Assembly: GCA_019753175.1 (NCBI GenBank)
Contig: JAIELK010000010.1
Coordinates: forward strand, 62,001-126,000
Origin: Hyphomonadaceae bacterium
GTDB lineage: Bacteria; Pseudomonadota; Alphaproteobacteria; Caulobacterales; Aquidulcibacteraceae
Length of the DNA stretch: 64,000 nucleotides
Reading direction: 5' to 3'
The notes beneath the pieces are model-generated. The model saw only the letters and a program-made list of their open reading frames with translations, did no database searches and was not told the origin of the DNA. This document shows positions 36,556 to 46,248 of this stretch, piece after piece. How positions within the stretch are numbered: the first letter of the stretch is position 1; every line of letters starts with the position of its first letter. Both the position numbers and the translations under genes were made by a program.

Positions 36556-37028
36556 CTCCGCACATGCAGCGCGCAGACCAGCGTGAACAATCGGCGCGCA
36601 GTTTCTAAATCGATCTGTATCCGTTCCCGTAGCAGAGTCATCAGCACGTCGGCGGCATCGTTGTGAAGACCGCGACGGCCCATGTCGATCGCTTCAATCT
36701 GGCTCGGTGACGCCGTGCGGATCGCCTGGTGATAACTCTCGCAGATCATCGTGTAGTCTTTGACGATCTTGCGCAGCGATCCCATCGATACTGGGTGGAC
36801 GCAGACGCGCTCGCCACTGCTGTCGGCGACGTCGAAAATCAGGCGGCCCTCCGCCATGGCAAGCGTCAACGCATAGGGCCCGCGGGACTCGCCGATCACG
36901 ACGAAGGTGTTGGACTCTTTGAGGTCGAATAATGCAATGCGTCGTTCTTGCTCGGCATTGGGCGACGCTGGCGCGAGCGAATCCTCGTGTAGCCCAACCT
37001 CAACCAGACGGTTCGTCTCCGCCGACAT
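36552..37028 (-). CDS. UPF0262 family protein
   Basis: 158 residues from the ATG at 37028. ERRIALFDLKESNTFVVIGE, GPYALTLAMAEGRLIFDV and GRRGLHNDAADVL are typical of UPF0262, an alphaproteobacterial family of unknown function. The ATG shares one base with the DUF2948 stop (TGATG). In many relatives hisD lies between these two genes; here the junction is seamless. Confidence 0.9.
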   Translation of the reverse strand: MSAETNRLVEVGLHEDSLAPASPNAEQERRIALFDLKESNTFVVIGESRGPYALTLAMAEGRLIFDVADSSGERVCVHPVSMGSLRKIVKDYTMICESYHQAIRTASPSQIEAIDMGRRGLHNDAADVLMTLLRERIQIDLETARRLFTLVCALHVRS

Positions 37029-37462
37029 CACGATCGCTCGTGGTCCGGGCGACGCGGCGTTCGCCACGCATCGCCAATGTCGACGAGCAGCGCGTCCAAA
37101 CACTCCACTTGGAGAACGATCTCACCCCCGCCCGCGAGCAGGAGGCGAACCGTGCCGCCGGGCGGTTCCGGATCCAACTCAAAGGCGATCGACAAGATCG
37201 ACGCCAAGGCATCGTCAGTGTCCGTTCGAACCCGGCGACTCTTGACATGGAGCACGCTCTCGAACGACAGCGCCGCCCGAACGCGCTCAAACTTGCCGGC
37301 GTCAGCCGTTTCCCAGCGAAAGCGGTTGATCAGCGCGCTGAACCGTCGCGACTTCTGATCGTACCTAATCTCGCCCACCCGGACGAGCGCGTCCTGGGCT
37401 GCCGCCGAGAGAATCTCCAAGTCGGCCGCATCTTCCGCCATCAGTCGCAAGCGCTGCACCAT
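37028..37462 (-). CDS. DUF2948 family protein
   Basis: 144 residues. LRLMAEDAADLEILSAAAQDALV at the N-terminus, RRFSALINRFRWE in the middle and LLVDIGDAW near the end match DUF2948, known from the same position after murA in alphaproteobacteria. No catalytic motif is visible and the function is unknown. The ATG follows directly on the murA stop. Confidence 0.9.
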   Translation of the reverse strand: MVQRLRLMAEDAADLEILSAAAQDALVRVGEIRYDQKSRRFSALINRFRWETADAGKFERVRAALSFESVLHVKSRRVRTDTDDALASILSIAFELDPEPPGGTVRLLLAGGGEIVLQVECLDALLVDIGDAWRTPRRPDHERS

Positions 37463-38737
37463 CTATTCGCGCGGCTCCTTGAGTCGCTCGATCCGCGCTC
37501 CACAGTCGGCCAGTTTGGCTTCCAATCGTTCGAAGCCACGATCCAGATGGTAGACGCGATTCACGACCGTTTCTCCCTGCGCGGCAAGCCCGGCGATGAC
37601 AAGACTAACCGATGCGCGAAGATCGGTTGCCATCACCGGGGCGCCAATCAGGTGCTCCACGCCGGTGACGACAGCCTCGTTGCCATGCACGGCGATCTGC
37701 GCGCCCAGCCGCGTCAGTTCCGGCGCATGCATGAAGCGGTTCTCGAAGATCGTCTCGCGAATGCGCGAGCGTCCGTCGGCCAGGCACAGGAGCGCCATCG
37801 TTTGTGCCTGCAGGTCAGTGGGGAATCCGGGATACGGCTCGGTCTCAAAGTCGACCGGCGCCACACGCCTGCCATTGCGCCGAACGCGGACGCCGCGCGG
37901 CTCTTCCTGCACGTCGACGCCAGCCGCGCGCATGACGCCCCACAGCGCATCGAGATGATGCGCGTTGGCGCCTTCGAGCAGGACATCGCCCGTCGCGGCG
38001 GCCGCCGCCAGCGCGTATGTGCCGGTCTCGATTCGATCTGCAACGACCGCGTGCCGCGCGCCCTTAAGCGAGGCGACACCGCGGATGCTGATCTCGTGAC
38101 TGCCGGCGCCTTCGATCCGAGCGCCCATCTTGTTCAGGCACTCGGCGAGATCGGCGATCTCCGGTTCGCGCGCTGCATTCTTGAGCACTGTTTCGCCATC
38201 GGCGAGAACCGCGGCGAGCATGGCGTGTTCGGTTGCGCCTACAGATACAAACGGAAATTCGATCTCAGCGCCCTTGAGGCCGCGCAGGGCCGCTGCCTTG
38301 ACGTAGCCCCTGTCGATATGGATGTCGGCGCCCATCGCTTCGAACGCCTTGAGGTGCAGGTCGACCGGGCGCGCGCCGATGGCGCATCCGCCCGGCAGCG
38401 ACACCGTCGCGTGCCCGACCCGCGCCAGAAGCGGGCCAAGCACGTTGAACGACGCGCGCATCTTTCTGACCTGGTCATAGGGAGCGATGGTCGACGCGAT
38501 GTCGGCCGCGTGCAGCCGCAGGGTCCGCGCCTCCTTGATCCAGGCAACCTCGACGCCCAGCGACGCGAGCAGCTGAGCCATGAAGCGGGTATCCGCCAGA
38601 TCGGGCATGTTCTCCAGCACCAGAGGTTCGGGCGAGAGCAACGCCGCCGCCTGGAGTTTCAGTGCTGAGTTCTTGGCGCCGTAGATGGGGATGGTTCCGG
38701 CGAGGGGCGCGCCCCCCGTGATGGCGATGCGGTCCAT
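37463..38737 (-). CDS. murA: UDP-N-acetylglucosamine 1-carboxyvinyltransferase
   Basis: 424 residues from the ATG at 38737. Cys118 in [16 protein letters not shown] is the catalytic cysteine and fosfomycin target; [33 protein letters not shown] and [11 protein letters not shown] are family segments. MurA transfers enolpyruvate from PEP to UDP-GlcNAc, the first committed step of peptidoglycan synthesis. It leads the coupled murA-DUF2948-UPF0262-phosphatase-infA-SDR-maf-rng-yacG series. Confidence 0.97.
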   Translation of the reverse strand: MDRIAITGGAPLAGTIPIYGAKNSALKLQAAALLSPEPLVLENMPDLADTRFMAQLLASLGVEVAWIKEARTLRLHAADIASTIAPYDQVRKMRASFNVLGPLLARVGHATVSLPGGCAIGARPVDLHLKAFEAMGADIHIDRGYVKAAALRGLKGAEIEFPFVSVGATEHAMLAAVLADGETVLKNAAREPEIADLAECLNKMGARIEGAGSHEISIRGVASLKGARHAVVADRIETGTYALAAAAATGDVLLEGANAHHLDALWGVMRAAGVDVQEEPRGVRVRRNGRRVAPVDFETEPYPGFPTDLQAQTMALLCLADGRSRIRETIFENRFMHAPELTRLGAQIAVHGNEAVVTGVEHLIGAPVMATDLRASVSLVIAGLAAQGETVVNRVYHLDRGFERLEAKLADCGARIERLKEPRE

Positions 38738-38819
38738 TGTGCTCTTTCGTGGGCCCCGGCCGGCGCCGGTTATGGGGGCCGGGATTGGCTTAAGCAAGGC
38801 GCCCGCGCCGCCGGGTCGG

Positions 38820-38927
38820 TCATTTCTTGGGAGGCGACGCCGCCTTGCGGCGGCCGATGTTTCGCTTGAGCGCCTCGGCTAGGCGCGCCTGCCGTGCGGA
38901 CTTGGCCTGGGGCTGCTTTTTCGTCAT
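38820..38927 (-). CDS. 35-residue basic peptide upstream of murA
   Basis: Too short for the ORF track. It has an ATG at 38927 and a TGA at 38820, and the peptide is rich in Lys, Arg and Gln ([20 protein letters not shown] in the middle), probably one amphipathic helix. The sequence looks like a small conserved type of alphaproteobacterial protein found beside murA, but I cannot name the family. It is 82 nt ahead of murA on the same strand. Confidence 0.6.
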   Translation of the reverse strand: MTKKQPQAKSARQARLAEALKRNIGRRKAASPPKK

Positions 38928-38978
38928 CGGATTCGACCCTGCCACGGACTGAAGCTAGTCTAAGCGACGGGGGAGCGC

Positions 38979-40094
38979 ATGACCACCGAGGCAACGCAAG
39001 AACATCCGTTCAGTCACGGCGGGCGCTTCTTTGATGTGCTCGGTTTGGCGGCGAAAAACGCCGGCCTTTCTGTTCTTACCTTGACGCTCTACCGGTTCTG
39101 GGCGCGCACGGCGATGCGGCGACGCCTGTGGTCACGGGTTACGGTGCTGGGCGATCCACTTGAGTACACGGGGACCGCATGGGAGCTGTTCCGGGGTTTT
39201 CTCATCTCGTTGCCTTGCTTCTTCCTGCCGGCGATCTTCGTATTCTATGTGGCACCGCTGGTCATGGACCCGGTGTTGGCGATTTGGCTGGGCTTGGGCT
39301 TCTACTTGGTTGCGATCCCGCTCATCGCGGCTGCGCGTTATTGGATGCGCCGATATCAACTGTCGCGAACGCGGTGGCGCGGCATCCGCATGGGACTCGC
39401 TGGTTCAGCGGGCGCGTTCGCTCTCGCGTCATTCGGATGGACGGTGCTGCAATCGGTTTCACTCGGCTGGTACACGCCCGTCGCGCGCATGAACCGAGCC
39501 AAGATGATGTGGGAGAATACACGCTTTGGCGATCAACCATTCGAGTTCATCGATGACGGCGAGTCGCCGCAGAAGGGGCTGTGGTGGCCGTTTGCGCTCG
39601 GATGGTTCGCGTTTCCGATTGCCTATATCGGCTCCACTCTTGTTGTTCTGGCCGTGGTTGCAGCGCTGTCTGGCGGCGGTTTCCAGGTGCCCGGCGCCGA
39701 CGGCGACGCCGACCCAACGGCAGTGCTTGGCTTCGTCGCTGGCGTGGTTGGGTTGACGCTGTTGCTCGTGCTCCTCTGTTGGGCGCCCTACAACGCGGCG
39801 GCGATGAACCGCATTGCTTCCCTGATCACTCTCGACGGGGCTCGCTTCCGGCTGAAAGCGAAAACGTTCTCCCTGTTCTGGGTGCAGTTGGCGGGCTGGG
39901 TCATCACGATCCTCTCGCTTACCCTGCTCGCGCCCTTGGCCGGCTTTCTCCAGGTCCGCTATGTGATCAACAGACTGGAGATCGTGGGGACGCCGAAATT
40001 CGCAGAAATTGGGCAGAGCATCGTCGAGGGGCCGCGCGCCGGTGAATCACTCGGAGACGCCTTTGACCTCGATCTCGGCGTGGGCGTGATATGA
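38979..40094 (+). CDS. DUF898 (YjgN-like) membrane protein
   Basis: 371 residues with about seven to eight membrane helices. HGGRFFDVLGLAAKNAGLSVLTLTLYRFWARTAMRR, quoted only in part here as YRFWARTAMRR, and AARYWMRRYQLSRTRWRGIRMG are DUF898 features; the C-terminal QVRYVINRLEIVG also fits. YjgN-type proteins often precede an M48 protease as here, with an ATGA overlap, suggesting they act together in the envelope. The function is not established. Confidence 0.88.
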   Translation: MTTEATQEHPFSHGGRFFDVLGLAAKNAGLSVLTLTLYRFWARTAMRRRLWSRVTVLGDPLEYTGTAWELFRGFLISLPCFFLPAIFVFYVAPLVMDPVLAIWLGLGFYLVAIPLIAAARYWMRRYQLSRTRWRGIRMGLAGSAGAFALASFGWTVLQSVSLGWYTPVARMNRAKMMWENTRFGDQPFEFIDDGESPQKGLWWPFALGWFAFPIAYIGSTLVVLAVVAALSGGGFQVPGADGDADPTAVLGFVAGVVGLTLLLVLLCWAPYNAAAMNRIASLITLDGARFRLKAKTFSLFWVQLAGWVITILSLTLLAPLAGFLQVRYVINRLEIVGTPKFAEIGQSIVEGPRAGESLGDAFDLDLGVGVI

Positions 40095-41227
40095 TCCAGG
40101 GCCGCTACGCGGACGGACGCGCCGCCATCACCCACGATGCGGAGTGCGACATTGGGCCTGACGCCATCACCTTTAGGGTGCGGGACGCCCAACACATCTG
40201 GCCGTACGGCGATCTTCGACGCGCGGATGACGGCGCGGGACTCATAGTCCTCAAACGGCGGCCCGATACCGGCGAACGCCTTATGCTCGATGCCGACGCG
40301 AAGGATACGCTGCGCGCCGCGGCGCCATCCCTGTTCAGGCCGCGCGCCTTCGGTGTGGAGCCGCCAAGCGTAGTGGGCGGCCTGATTGCCGGAGCTTGGT
40401 CGCTTGCGGCGGTATTCCTGGTCGGCGTTCCGCTGGCTGCTGCGCCGATCGCGGACATCATCCCTCCGCGCTACCGCGAACAGATCGCCGACATCTCCTG
40501 GTCTCAAGTCGAAGCGCTGACCGAATTTTGCGACGACAGCGACGAGGCCTCGCGCGTCCTCAACGATCTTGCGTACCGGATGATGACGGCTGCGAACGTC
40601 GAGGGTCGCGACGACATCTGGGTCATCATCGTCGATGCGCCAATTCCAAACGCCTTTGCCCTGCCCGACAACTCTATTGTGGTCACAGACGACCTCATCG
40701 CGTTGGCGGACCATCCGGACGAGTTGACGGGCGTGATCGCGCACGAAATCGCGCATATCGAACGCAACCATGTCCTGAAGAACATTATTCGCAGCGTGGG
40801 CGCCGGCATTTTCTTCGATATCGTCTTTGGTGGAGCGGGCGCAGGCCAAGCCGTGGCCATTGCGTCGGTCAATCTCGCCAGTCTGAGTTACAGCCGCGAC
40901 GATGAGACGGACGCCGACATGCGCGGGCTCGAGTATCTCGACGCAGCCGGCATCGACACCGGCGGCCTGGCGCGGCTTTTCGATCGACTGGCGGAGCAGT
41001 ACGAAGGCGAGGAAGCGTCGGACTTCCCCTCGCTCTTCTCGACACATCCGGCCACGTCCGCACGCGCCGAGGTAGCGCGGCAGAGGTCACGCGCAGGTCT
41101 TGCGCCCTCCATGAACGCTGCCGATTGGCGCATCGTTCAGTCCTCGTGCGGCATGGATCCAGCGGCGGGAACCGAGTCGGAGGAGACGCCGAAACCGCCA
41201 GAGCAAGAAGGCGTGGCGAAGCCCTAG
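40091..41227 (+). CDS. M48-family zinc metalloprotease
   Basis: 378 residues. A short N-terminal beta domain (residues 1-80, DUF7092-like) is followed by a membrane helix (VVGGLIAGAWSLAAVFLVGV) and the protease domain with HEIAH (His218, Glu219, His222) and the third zinc ligand region YSRDDETDADMRG; FSTHPATSAR completes the M48 pattern. It resembles Oma1/LoiP-type quality-control proteases. It is coupled to the DUF898 gene and converges on a lipoprotein gene with 4 nt of overlap. Confidence 0.92.
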   Translation: MIQGRYADGRAAITHDAECDIGPDAITFRVRDAQHIWPYGDLRRADDGAGLIVLKRRPDTGERLMLDADAKDTLRAAAPSLFRPRAFGVEPPSVVGGLIAGAWSLAAVFLVGVPLAAAPIADIIPPRYREQIADISWSQVEALTEFCDDSDEASRVLNDLAYRMMTAANVEGRDDIWVIIVDAPIPNAFALPDNSIVVTDDLIALADHPDELTGVIAHEIAHIERNHVLKNIIRSVGAGIFFDIVFGGAGAGQAVAIASVNLASLSYSRDDETDADMRGLEYLDAAGIDTGGLARLFDRLAEQYEGEEASDFPSLFSTHPATSARAEVARQRSRAGLAPSMNAADWRIVQSSCGMDPAAGTESEETPKPPEQEGVAKP

Positions 41228-41601
41228 TTCGCCGCTTCCGTCACCGCCGACGTCGCCGCGCATTGGACGAGTGCATCGCGGGTCGGCTGGTCGATGCCCT
41301 GCGCACCTTCAGCCGCTGCTTCCACGCCTTGTCCCTCAAGGGTGCGCCGTATGACTGTCGTGACCGCATCGACGTGCTCGGGCTTGATCTCCGGGCCGAG
41401 CCGTTCGTGAAGGCATCCGCAGAAGGCTTCGGATTGCCCGGCAAGCATGCACGCCGTGCGCGTGTCGACCGCGCCCGCCGCGGCCTCCACCGCCTGCTGT
41501 CCAATTTCCAGCGCACCCTGCTTGGCCTCCTCAAGACCGGACGGCGCATCGCCACACGCGGCGACGCACAGGAGTGCGGCAATCATCACAATCGTGCGCA
41601 T
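41224..41601 (-). CDS. Small lipoprotein, function unknown
   Basis: 125 residues. A lipoprotein signal with lipobox CVAAC is followed by an alanine-rich helical region and four cysteines (TACMLAG, FCGCLHE, VQCAAT), which could form two disulfides. CGCLHERL resembles segments in small secreted proteins of this order, but no family is recognised. Confidence 0.75.
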   Translation of the reverse strand: MRTIVMIAALLCVAACGDAPSGLEEAKQGALEIGQQAVEAAAGAVDTRTACMLAGQSEAFCGCLHERLGPEIKPEHVDAVTTVIRRTLEGQGVEAAAEGAQGIDQPTRDALVQCAATSAVTEAAN

Positions 41602-41623
41602 GCTGGCTCCGAATATTGAAAGC

Positions 41624-41698
41624 TGGTGCCACGGGAGAGGATTGAACTCTCGACCTCACCCTTACCAAGGGTGCGCTCTACCACTGAGCTACCGCGGC
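41624..41698 (-). tRNA. tRNA-Thr (GGT anticodon)
   Basis: A 75-nt cloverleaf: acceptor stem GCCGCGG / CCGTGGC, D arm GCTCAGTGGTAGAGC, anticodon stem CACCC / GGGTG with loop TTGGTAA (anticodon GGT), T arm GAGAG-TTCAATC-CTCTC, and an encoded CCA end. Confidence 0.95.
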
Positions 41699-41762
41699 GG
41701 ACCGAAGACCGGCGCTTCTAGCTCGCGACGGGCGAGGAGGGAAGCCCGTTGCTGGACCGGCT

Positions 41763-44700
41763 TCACAAGCCGCCTAGGCGCGCAAGCGCGGCCTGATAAT
41801 TAGCCAACTGGGCGCGCAGATGGGCGGGCGCCTCGCCCACAGCGTTGCGGCGCTGCTCCAGCGCTTTTTCCTCGTCGGTCAATTCCTTGGCGTTCGGGTT
41901 GACCAGCGCCTCGTAGGCGCGGCGAACCAGCGACAGGGCGGCGGAAAGCTGAGCCTTGGTTCGGGTGATTGAGGCAGGCGCATCGATGCGCAGGTTCGCT
42001 GTCAGCAATTCGAGGCCAAACGACTTGGTCTCCCCAGCGCCTCCTTGCTGGGCGACCAATCCCGGCCTGATGCCAAGGCCAGCCAATCCGTCGCGCCCCT
42101 CGCGTCCAGCTTCCAGCCGGATCGCAGAATCGCCGTTCGGCGTAATCTTCAGTCGCTCGAAGCCCGCCTCCCGCAGCACCGTCACCCGCCCCGCGGAGCC
42201 AACCGCGCGCTGCATCCCCGCAACCAGACTCGCCAGAGTGTCATTCGCTTGGATGCGGATCGTGGCCATCCGCCCGCCGTCCACGCCGATGCGAAATTCG
42301 TCGCCGACCCGGACCGCGCTACGACTGGCGACCAAACCGGCATCGCGCGCCGCAACCACGCCGATTGGCAGGCCGAGCACATCGAGCGCCGAGGCAGCGT
42401 CGGGCGACACCGCCACGCCTGCCAGCGAGAATGAGCCGCCCGACGATCCGAAGGTCCGCATCCACGCGGCCTCTCCGTCTTGATCGAGCCGCGCCACAAA
42501 GCCGGCGCTCCTGTTGGCCGCGCCTTGCCCGGCGATGACGCCGCCAGACACGCCCGCGGCATAAACAGCGCCAGCGGCAATCGCCAAGCTCTTCACCGAA
42601 TCGTTCTGCGCCGAACCAAGATAGGTCGCTCGATCCAACAAAGTGGATGAAAGATCGACGTGCAGCCGCGCGACGAACCCCTCCTGAGCCGCCAACGCAG
42701 GCCGCGCCGGTATCCCGAGCGTGAGGCGATCGGCGCCGATCTCACCACCCACGAATAGCGCCGCCCCGTCCGACACCATTGAATGGATTGAGCCTTGGTG
42801 GAAGTTGCCGATGTCGCGCGAAGGTCCCTCGCTCAGTCCAGCGCTTGCCGCGTACGTGAAGCGTCTCACCACGCCGCGGTTGTTCTCAACCCCTGCGCTG
42901 ATGACGTCAAAGCTGCCGCCGCCGGCGTCTCGCACAAGCAAGGCGGTCGCCGCGTCATCAGCGCCTGTGCCGAACTGACGCGTGAACAATTCGAGGCCGC
43001 TGGCGCTGTAGCCGCGCAAATAGGCGTCCGATGCGCCAAGGGCGATTTGATTGCCGATTGAAGACTGCGTACGCCCAGCGACGATGACAGAACCATCAGG
43101 CGCGAATGCAACGGCGTTCGCTTGGTCGCTTGCGTTGGCACCGCGGCGTGCGGTCCACAGCTCCTCGCCGTCAGCATCAAGCAGCGTCACAAATGAGTCC
43201 GCGCCGCCCTGTCCTTGGGCGCCGACCAGCGTGCCTTCCACCGAGCCCGCAATCGCCACCTTGCCATCGCCGGCGACGGCCAAGGCGAAGCCGCTTGCGG
43301 TCTCGCTTGCGCCAAGCATGCGGCTGAAGACGATCCTGCCGGCGCTGTCATACTTGAAGAGAGCCACGTCGCGCGCGCCTTTGATCGCACTGACCGCGGA
43401 ATCGCCGCTCAAATCGGCGAGCACGTACACTGCCCCTTCAGCGCCCGCCGCCACTGCGCGGGCGGTGGCGACCTTGGTCCCCGCACCGACGCCGACGTCG
43501 AACGCCCGTCCAGGAAACCAAGCCGACGCGTTGGCGCTGGGCGCGACGAAGGCGGCCTGCGCCGGGATGACCATGGAGACCGAACCACCGCGCGCGGCGC
43601 GATCCGCCACACGAGCGGCGCCAATCGGGTCGTCGGCCGCACTTGCACTGTCGATCGGGTCGAGCGTCACGTCGTGCGAGACGCCGCCAAGGTTGAGGTC
43701 TGTGACCGTCCGGACGCTATGCGACCCACCGATGACCACCCGCAGGCCTGCGCCACCACCCGACAATGCGACAGCGGCAAGCCCCAGATCATAACCCTGG
43801 GCGGCGAGAGCTTCGTTCAACCGAAGTGCCGCGCTCTCCAAACTCCGTGCATCGCCGACTTGCAACGCGGCGCTAACGGTTCTCGATCCCCATACCGTGT
43901 CGAAGGTAATCGACACGTTCGGGTCGCTCACGAGCGACGCCATGGTGTCGGCAACGCCGGTTGCGGCCTCTGCGCTCGTAGAGCTTCGTGTTGCGGAAAA
44001 GGCGCCGCCGAGCGCAAACGACGGCGCCGGCGACGAAAGTGTGAGCGAACCTCCGTTGATCGTTATCGATTCGATGCGATGCCCGGCGCCTTCACTGGCG
44101 CGCCATTGGGTGAGATCAGCGCTGAGCGAGCCGACGTAGACGCCCGCTTCATTAAGCGCCTCGCTCAGCCGCGTCTGAAATGTGGCGCTCCACTCGCCGG
44201 GAGCGGGATCGGGATCGTTGGCGCGCTCGAGCGCGCTCACCGAAACACTGACCGTTCTTGATCCTGTCGGCGTCTGCACGACGATCGCGATGTCCAGCGC
44301 ACCGGTGTGAGCCAGCAGGGGAGGACTCCCGACCGCATAGGATCTGAGCGCGTCGCCGAATGGCTGGCCGGGGGAAGCCGCAGGCAAACCGCCCGTAGCC
44401 CAACCACCTGGCGCTTGCCGTGCCGGCGTATGCAAGACACCGTTCAATCTGGCGCTGACGCTTGTAATTTCGTGCAGCGCGTCGAGCCGAAACGTTAAGC
44501 TCCCGGCGACGTCGACGAGTGACGCGGCAGCAGCAACGCCGCGATCGCGCAAGGCCTCGTTCAATTGCTGAGCGAGCGTCGCTGAATCTATTCCGGCGGC
44601 GCCTCCAGCTATTGTGATCGTCTCCTGTTTGGCGCCCAGCGAGATCACAAACGTCTGATCCCCGACAAACATCTGGCTCGTGCTGGCGACGCCTGCAGCA

Positions 44701-46193
44701 TCGAAACGTCGAGCGAACACACCTTCGCGAAGGCCGCCAGCCATGTTGGGCGGTTCGATAACGTCGATCGCCGTTGCTCGACCGCCAATGTCGAGGCCAG
44801 ACGCCTTCAGGCCGTCGGAGGTGAAAACTGAAAGACCGAGTTGGCCCCCATTTTCCCACACCTCCACGCCTGCGGGGACGCCTTGCTCGTGCGCAAGCTG
44901 AGTCAGGCGCTCCGCGAGATCATCCAGGATGGCCCGATCGCTGCTCTCGCCGGCCCGCGTGCGCCACGCTTCAGCGTCCTCAGCGCGCCATCCCGAAGTA
45001 ATGGTGAAGAAGCGGCCGTCGCTGGTCTCCAGTTTCAACACCGCCTCACCGGCAACCCGTAACGCGGTTTCGAAATTGTTGGCGCCCGCGGACATCAGCG
45101 CATTGGTGCGATGCTCCCAGGCGCCGCTTGGAGCCGACGCGTAGGGCACGCCCGGTCCGAACCAACCCGTCGCCACGTGCGGGCCAATCGGTGAGGCCGT
45201 GGCGCCCGGACGCGTCATCCAAACGGGCTGACCGCCTTCGCCGCCCACATCGCTGAGCTTGATCAGCCGCGGGCCGCTTTGCGTTGCGCCAAGCGCATAG
45301 AAAGCGGGCTCGCTGGCGCCAGGTTGAAAGGCGACCGTCTCACCGGCGCGGACATCGACCTTGAGCCCGTATTGCTTGGGGCCCGCGTAGCGCGACGTGA
45401 TCGTGCGCCCTGCAACGACAATTGTGTTTTGTTTGGGGGTGAGATCCAGAGCTTCCAGGCGCGAGGCCGCACCGGCTGCCGAGAGTTCCGCGTTGATGTG
45501 ACTGAGCACACTACCCAGAGTACGCGGGGTCGAGCCCATGTCGCTGAGATCGATCGCGACACTGCGAACCGTACCCGTGGCCGACGTTGCTCGGATCGTA
45601 AACTGCGCGTTCGGGTCCAGGCCTTTGACCGTGTCGAAGAGACCGCCGCGGTGGATGAGGCCCGTGGAATAGTCCTCTGTTCGCACCGGCAACGCCAACG
45701 TCGTTTGTGTGGTATCGACGCGCTCGCCTTGCACGAGCCGAAGATCTTCAAAACGCTGCTTTGCGAAGAACGATTCCAGCTCGCTGAGGCCGCGAGCAAA
45801 CTGCGCCGCGACGCGGGCGCGGTCAGGAACAGATAGGTCTTTGGTCTCGGCCCGCGTAGCCAAGCCCTGCAGCATCGAGATCCCGGTGTGCAGGGCGAAG
45901 AGGCGACGATAGTCGCCGGTTGCGCCGAGATCGCTGATGACCTGGGTATCAACCTCGAAGAACGGGCGATTCGCCAGCGCACGTTCCGCCATGGCAGCTG
46001 CGCCAGGCGACAGCCCGGGCGTCCAGATCGGCGCGATCGGCGCGTTGGGGTCCTGGCCGACAGAGGCGTCGGTGGGCCCAGCGCCGGTCCGGGCGCGCAT
46101 CGCCGCTGTCAGAAGATCGGCGTCCAGGCCTGTGACCACGGAAGTCGAGCCGCCGAGCAGTCGCAGCGAGAGGTTTGGGGGAATCGATACCAA
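41763..46193 (-). CDS. Giant mosaic protein: flagellin/FliD-type insert modules around a beta-propeller (possibly FlaEY-like)
   Basis: 1476 residues from a TTG with GGAG 6 nt upstream. Residues 90-160 are helical. About six modules resemble flagellin/FliD IN motifs, each a beta hairpin, a helix of the type SATLAQQLNEALRDRGV and a closing strand pair: roughly 190-290, 383-470, 505-585, 630-722, 750-840 and 1293-1380 (the last with NDTLASLVAGMQ and DGLAGLGI). Between 905 and 1260 lies a beta-propeller-like array (AVAGDGKVAIAGSVEG, AFAPDGSVIVAGRT). Residues 1393-1470 are helical like a flagellin C-terminus. No signal peptide is seen, fitting flagellar-type or other non-Sec secretion. Caulobacter FlaEY is a large flagellin-related regulatory protein and may be the relative; this is a memory-based suggestion. 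No flagellar genes adjoin. Confidence 0.7.
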   Translation of the reverse strand: MVSIPPNLSLRLLGGSTSVVTGLDADLLTAAMRARTGAGPTDASVGQDPNAPIAPIWTPGLSPGAAAMAERALANRPFFEVDTQVISDLGATGDYRRLFALHTGISMLQGLATRAETKDLSVPDRARVAAQFARGLSELESFFAKQRFEDLRLVQGERVDTTQTTLALPVRTEDYSTGLIHRGGLFDTVKGLDPNAQFTIRATSATGTVRSVAIDLSDMGSTPRTLGSVLSHINAELSAAGAASRLEALDLTPKQNTIVVAGRTITSRYAGPKQYGLKVDVRAGETVAFQPGASEPAFYALGATQSGPRLIKLSDVGGEGGQPVWMTRPGATASPIGPHVATGWFGPGVPYASAPSGAWEHRTNALMSAGANNFETALRVAGEAVLKLETSDGRFFTITSGWRAEDAEAWRTRAGESSDRAILDDLAERLTQLAHEQGVPAGVEVWENGGQLGLSVFTSDGLKASGLDIGGRATAIDVIEPPNMAGGLREGVFARRFDAAGVASTSQMFVGDQTFVISLGAKQETITIAGGAAGIDSATLAQQLNEALRDRGVAAAASLVDVAGSLTFRLDALHEITSVSARLNGVLHTPARQAPGGWATGGLPAASPGQPFGDALRSYAVGSPPLLAHTGALDIAIVVQTPTGSRTVSVSVSALERANDPDPAPGEWSATFQTRLSEALNEAGVYVGSLSADLTQWRASEGAGHRIESITINGGSLTLSSPAPSFALGGAFSATRSSTSAEAATGVADTMASLVSDPNVSITFDTVWGSRTVSAALQVGDARSLESAALRLNEALAAQGYDLGLAAVALSGGGAGLRVVIGGSHSVRTVTDLNLGGVSHDVTLDPIDSASAADDPIGAARVADRAARGGSVSMVIPAQAAFVAPSANASAWFPGRAFDVGVGAGTKVATARAVAAGAEGAVYVLADLSGDSAVSAIKGARDVALFKYDSAGRIVFSRMLGASETASGFALAVAGDGKVAIAGSVEGTLVGAQGQGGADSFVTLLDADGEELWTARRGANASDQANAVAFAPDGSVIVAGRTQSSIGNQIALGASDAYLRGYSASGLELFTRQFGTGADDAATALLVRDAGGGSFDVISAGVENNRGVVRRFTYAASAGLSEGPSRDIGNFHQGSIHSMVSDGAALFVGGEIGADRLTLGIPARPALAAQEGFVARLHVDLSSTLLDRATYLGSAQNDSVKSLAIAAGAVYAAGVSGGVIAGQGAANRSAGFVARLDQDGEAAWMRTFGSSGGSFSLAGVAVSPDAASALDVLGLPIGVVAARDAGLVASRSAVRVGDEFRIGVDGGRMATIRIQANDTLASLVAGMQRAVGSAGRVTVLREAGFERLKITPNGDSAIRLEAGREGRDGLAGLGIRPGLVAQQGGAGETKSFGLELLTANLRIDAPASITRTKAQLSAALSLVRRAYEALVNPNAKELTDEEKALEQRRNAVGEAPAHLRAQLANYQAALARLGGL

Positions 46194-46248
46194 GCGGCGC
46201 TCCAGTCGCCACCTTGTATCCGGCGAGTAAACGGCGCGTTGCGCGCCG

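Noticed and set aside
36932-38668. 578-residue plus-strand ORF
   Set aside because: It lies antisense to murA, DUF2948 and UPF0262, all clear genes. The translation is Arg/Gln/His-rich low-complexity sequence typical of antisense frames in GC-rich DNA.
41758-41772. CGGCTT-cac-AAGCCG hairpin at the end of the giant gene
   Set aside because: The stem is six bp and overlaps the stop codon with no T run after it, so it is not called a terminator.
43215-44261. 348-residue plus-strand ORF inside the giant mosaic gene
   Set aside because: Antisense shadow. The minus-strand frame is continuous over 4.4 kb with structured repeats, so it is the real one.
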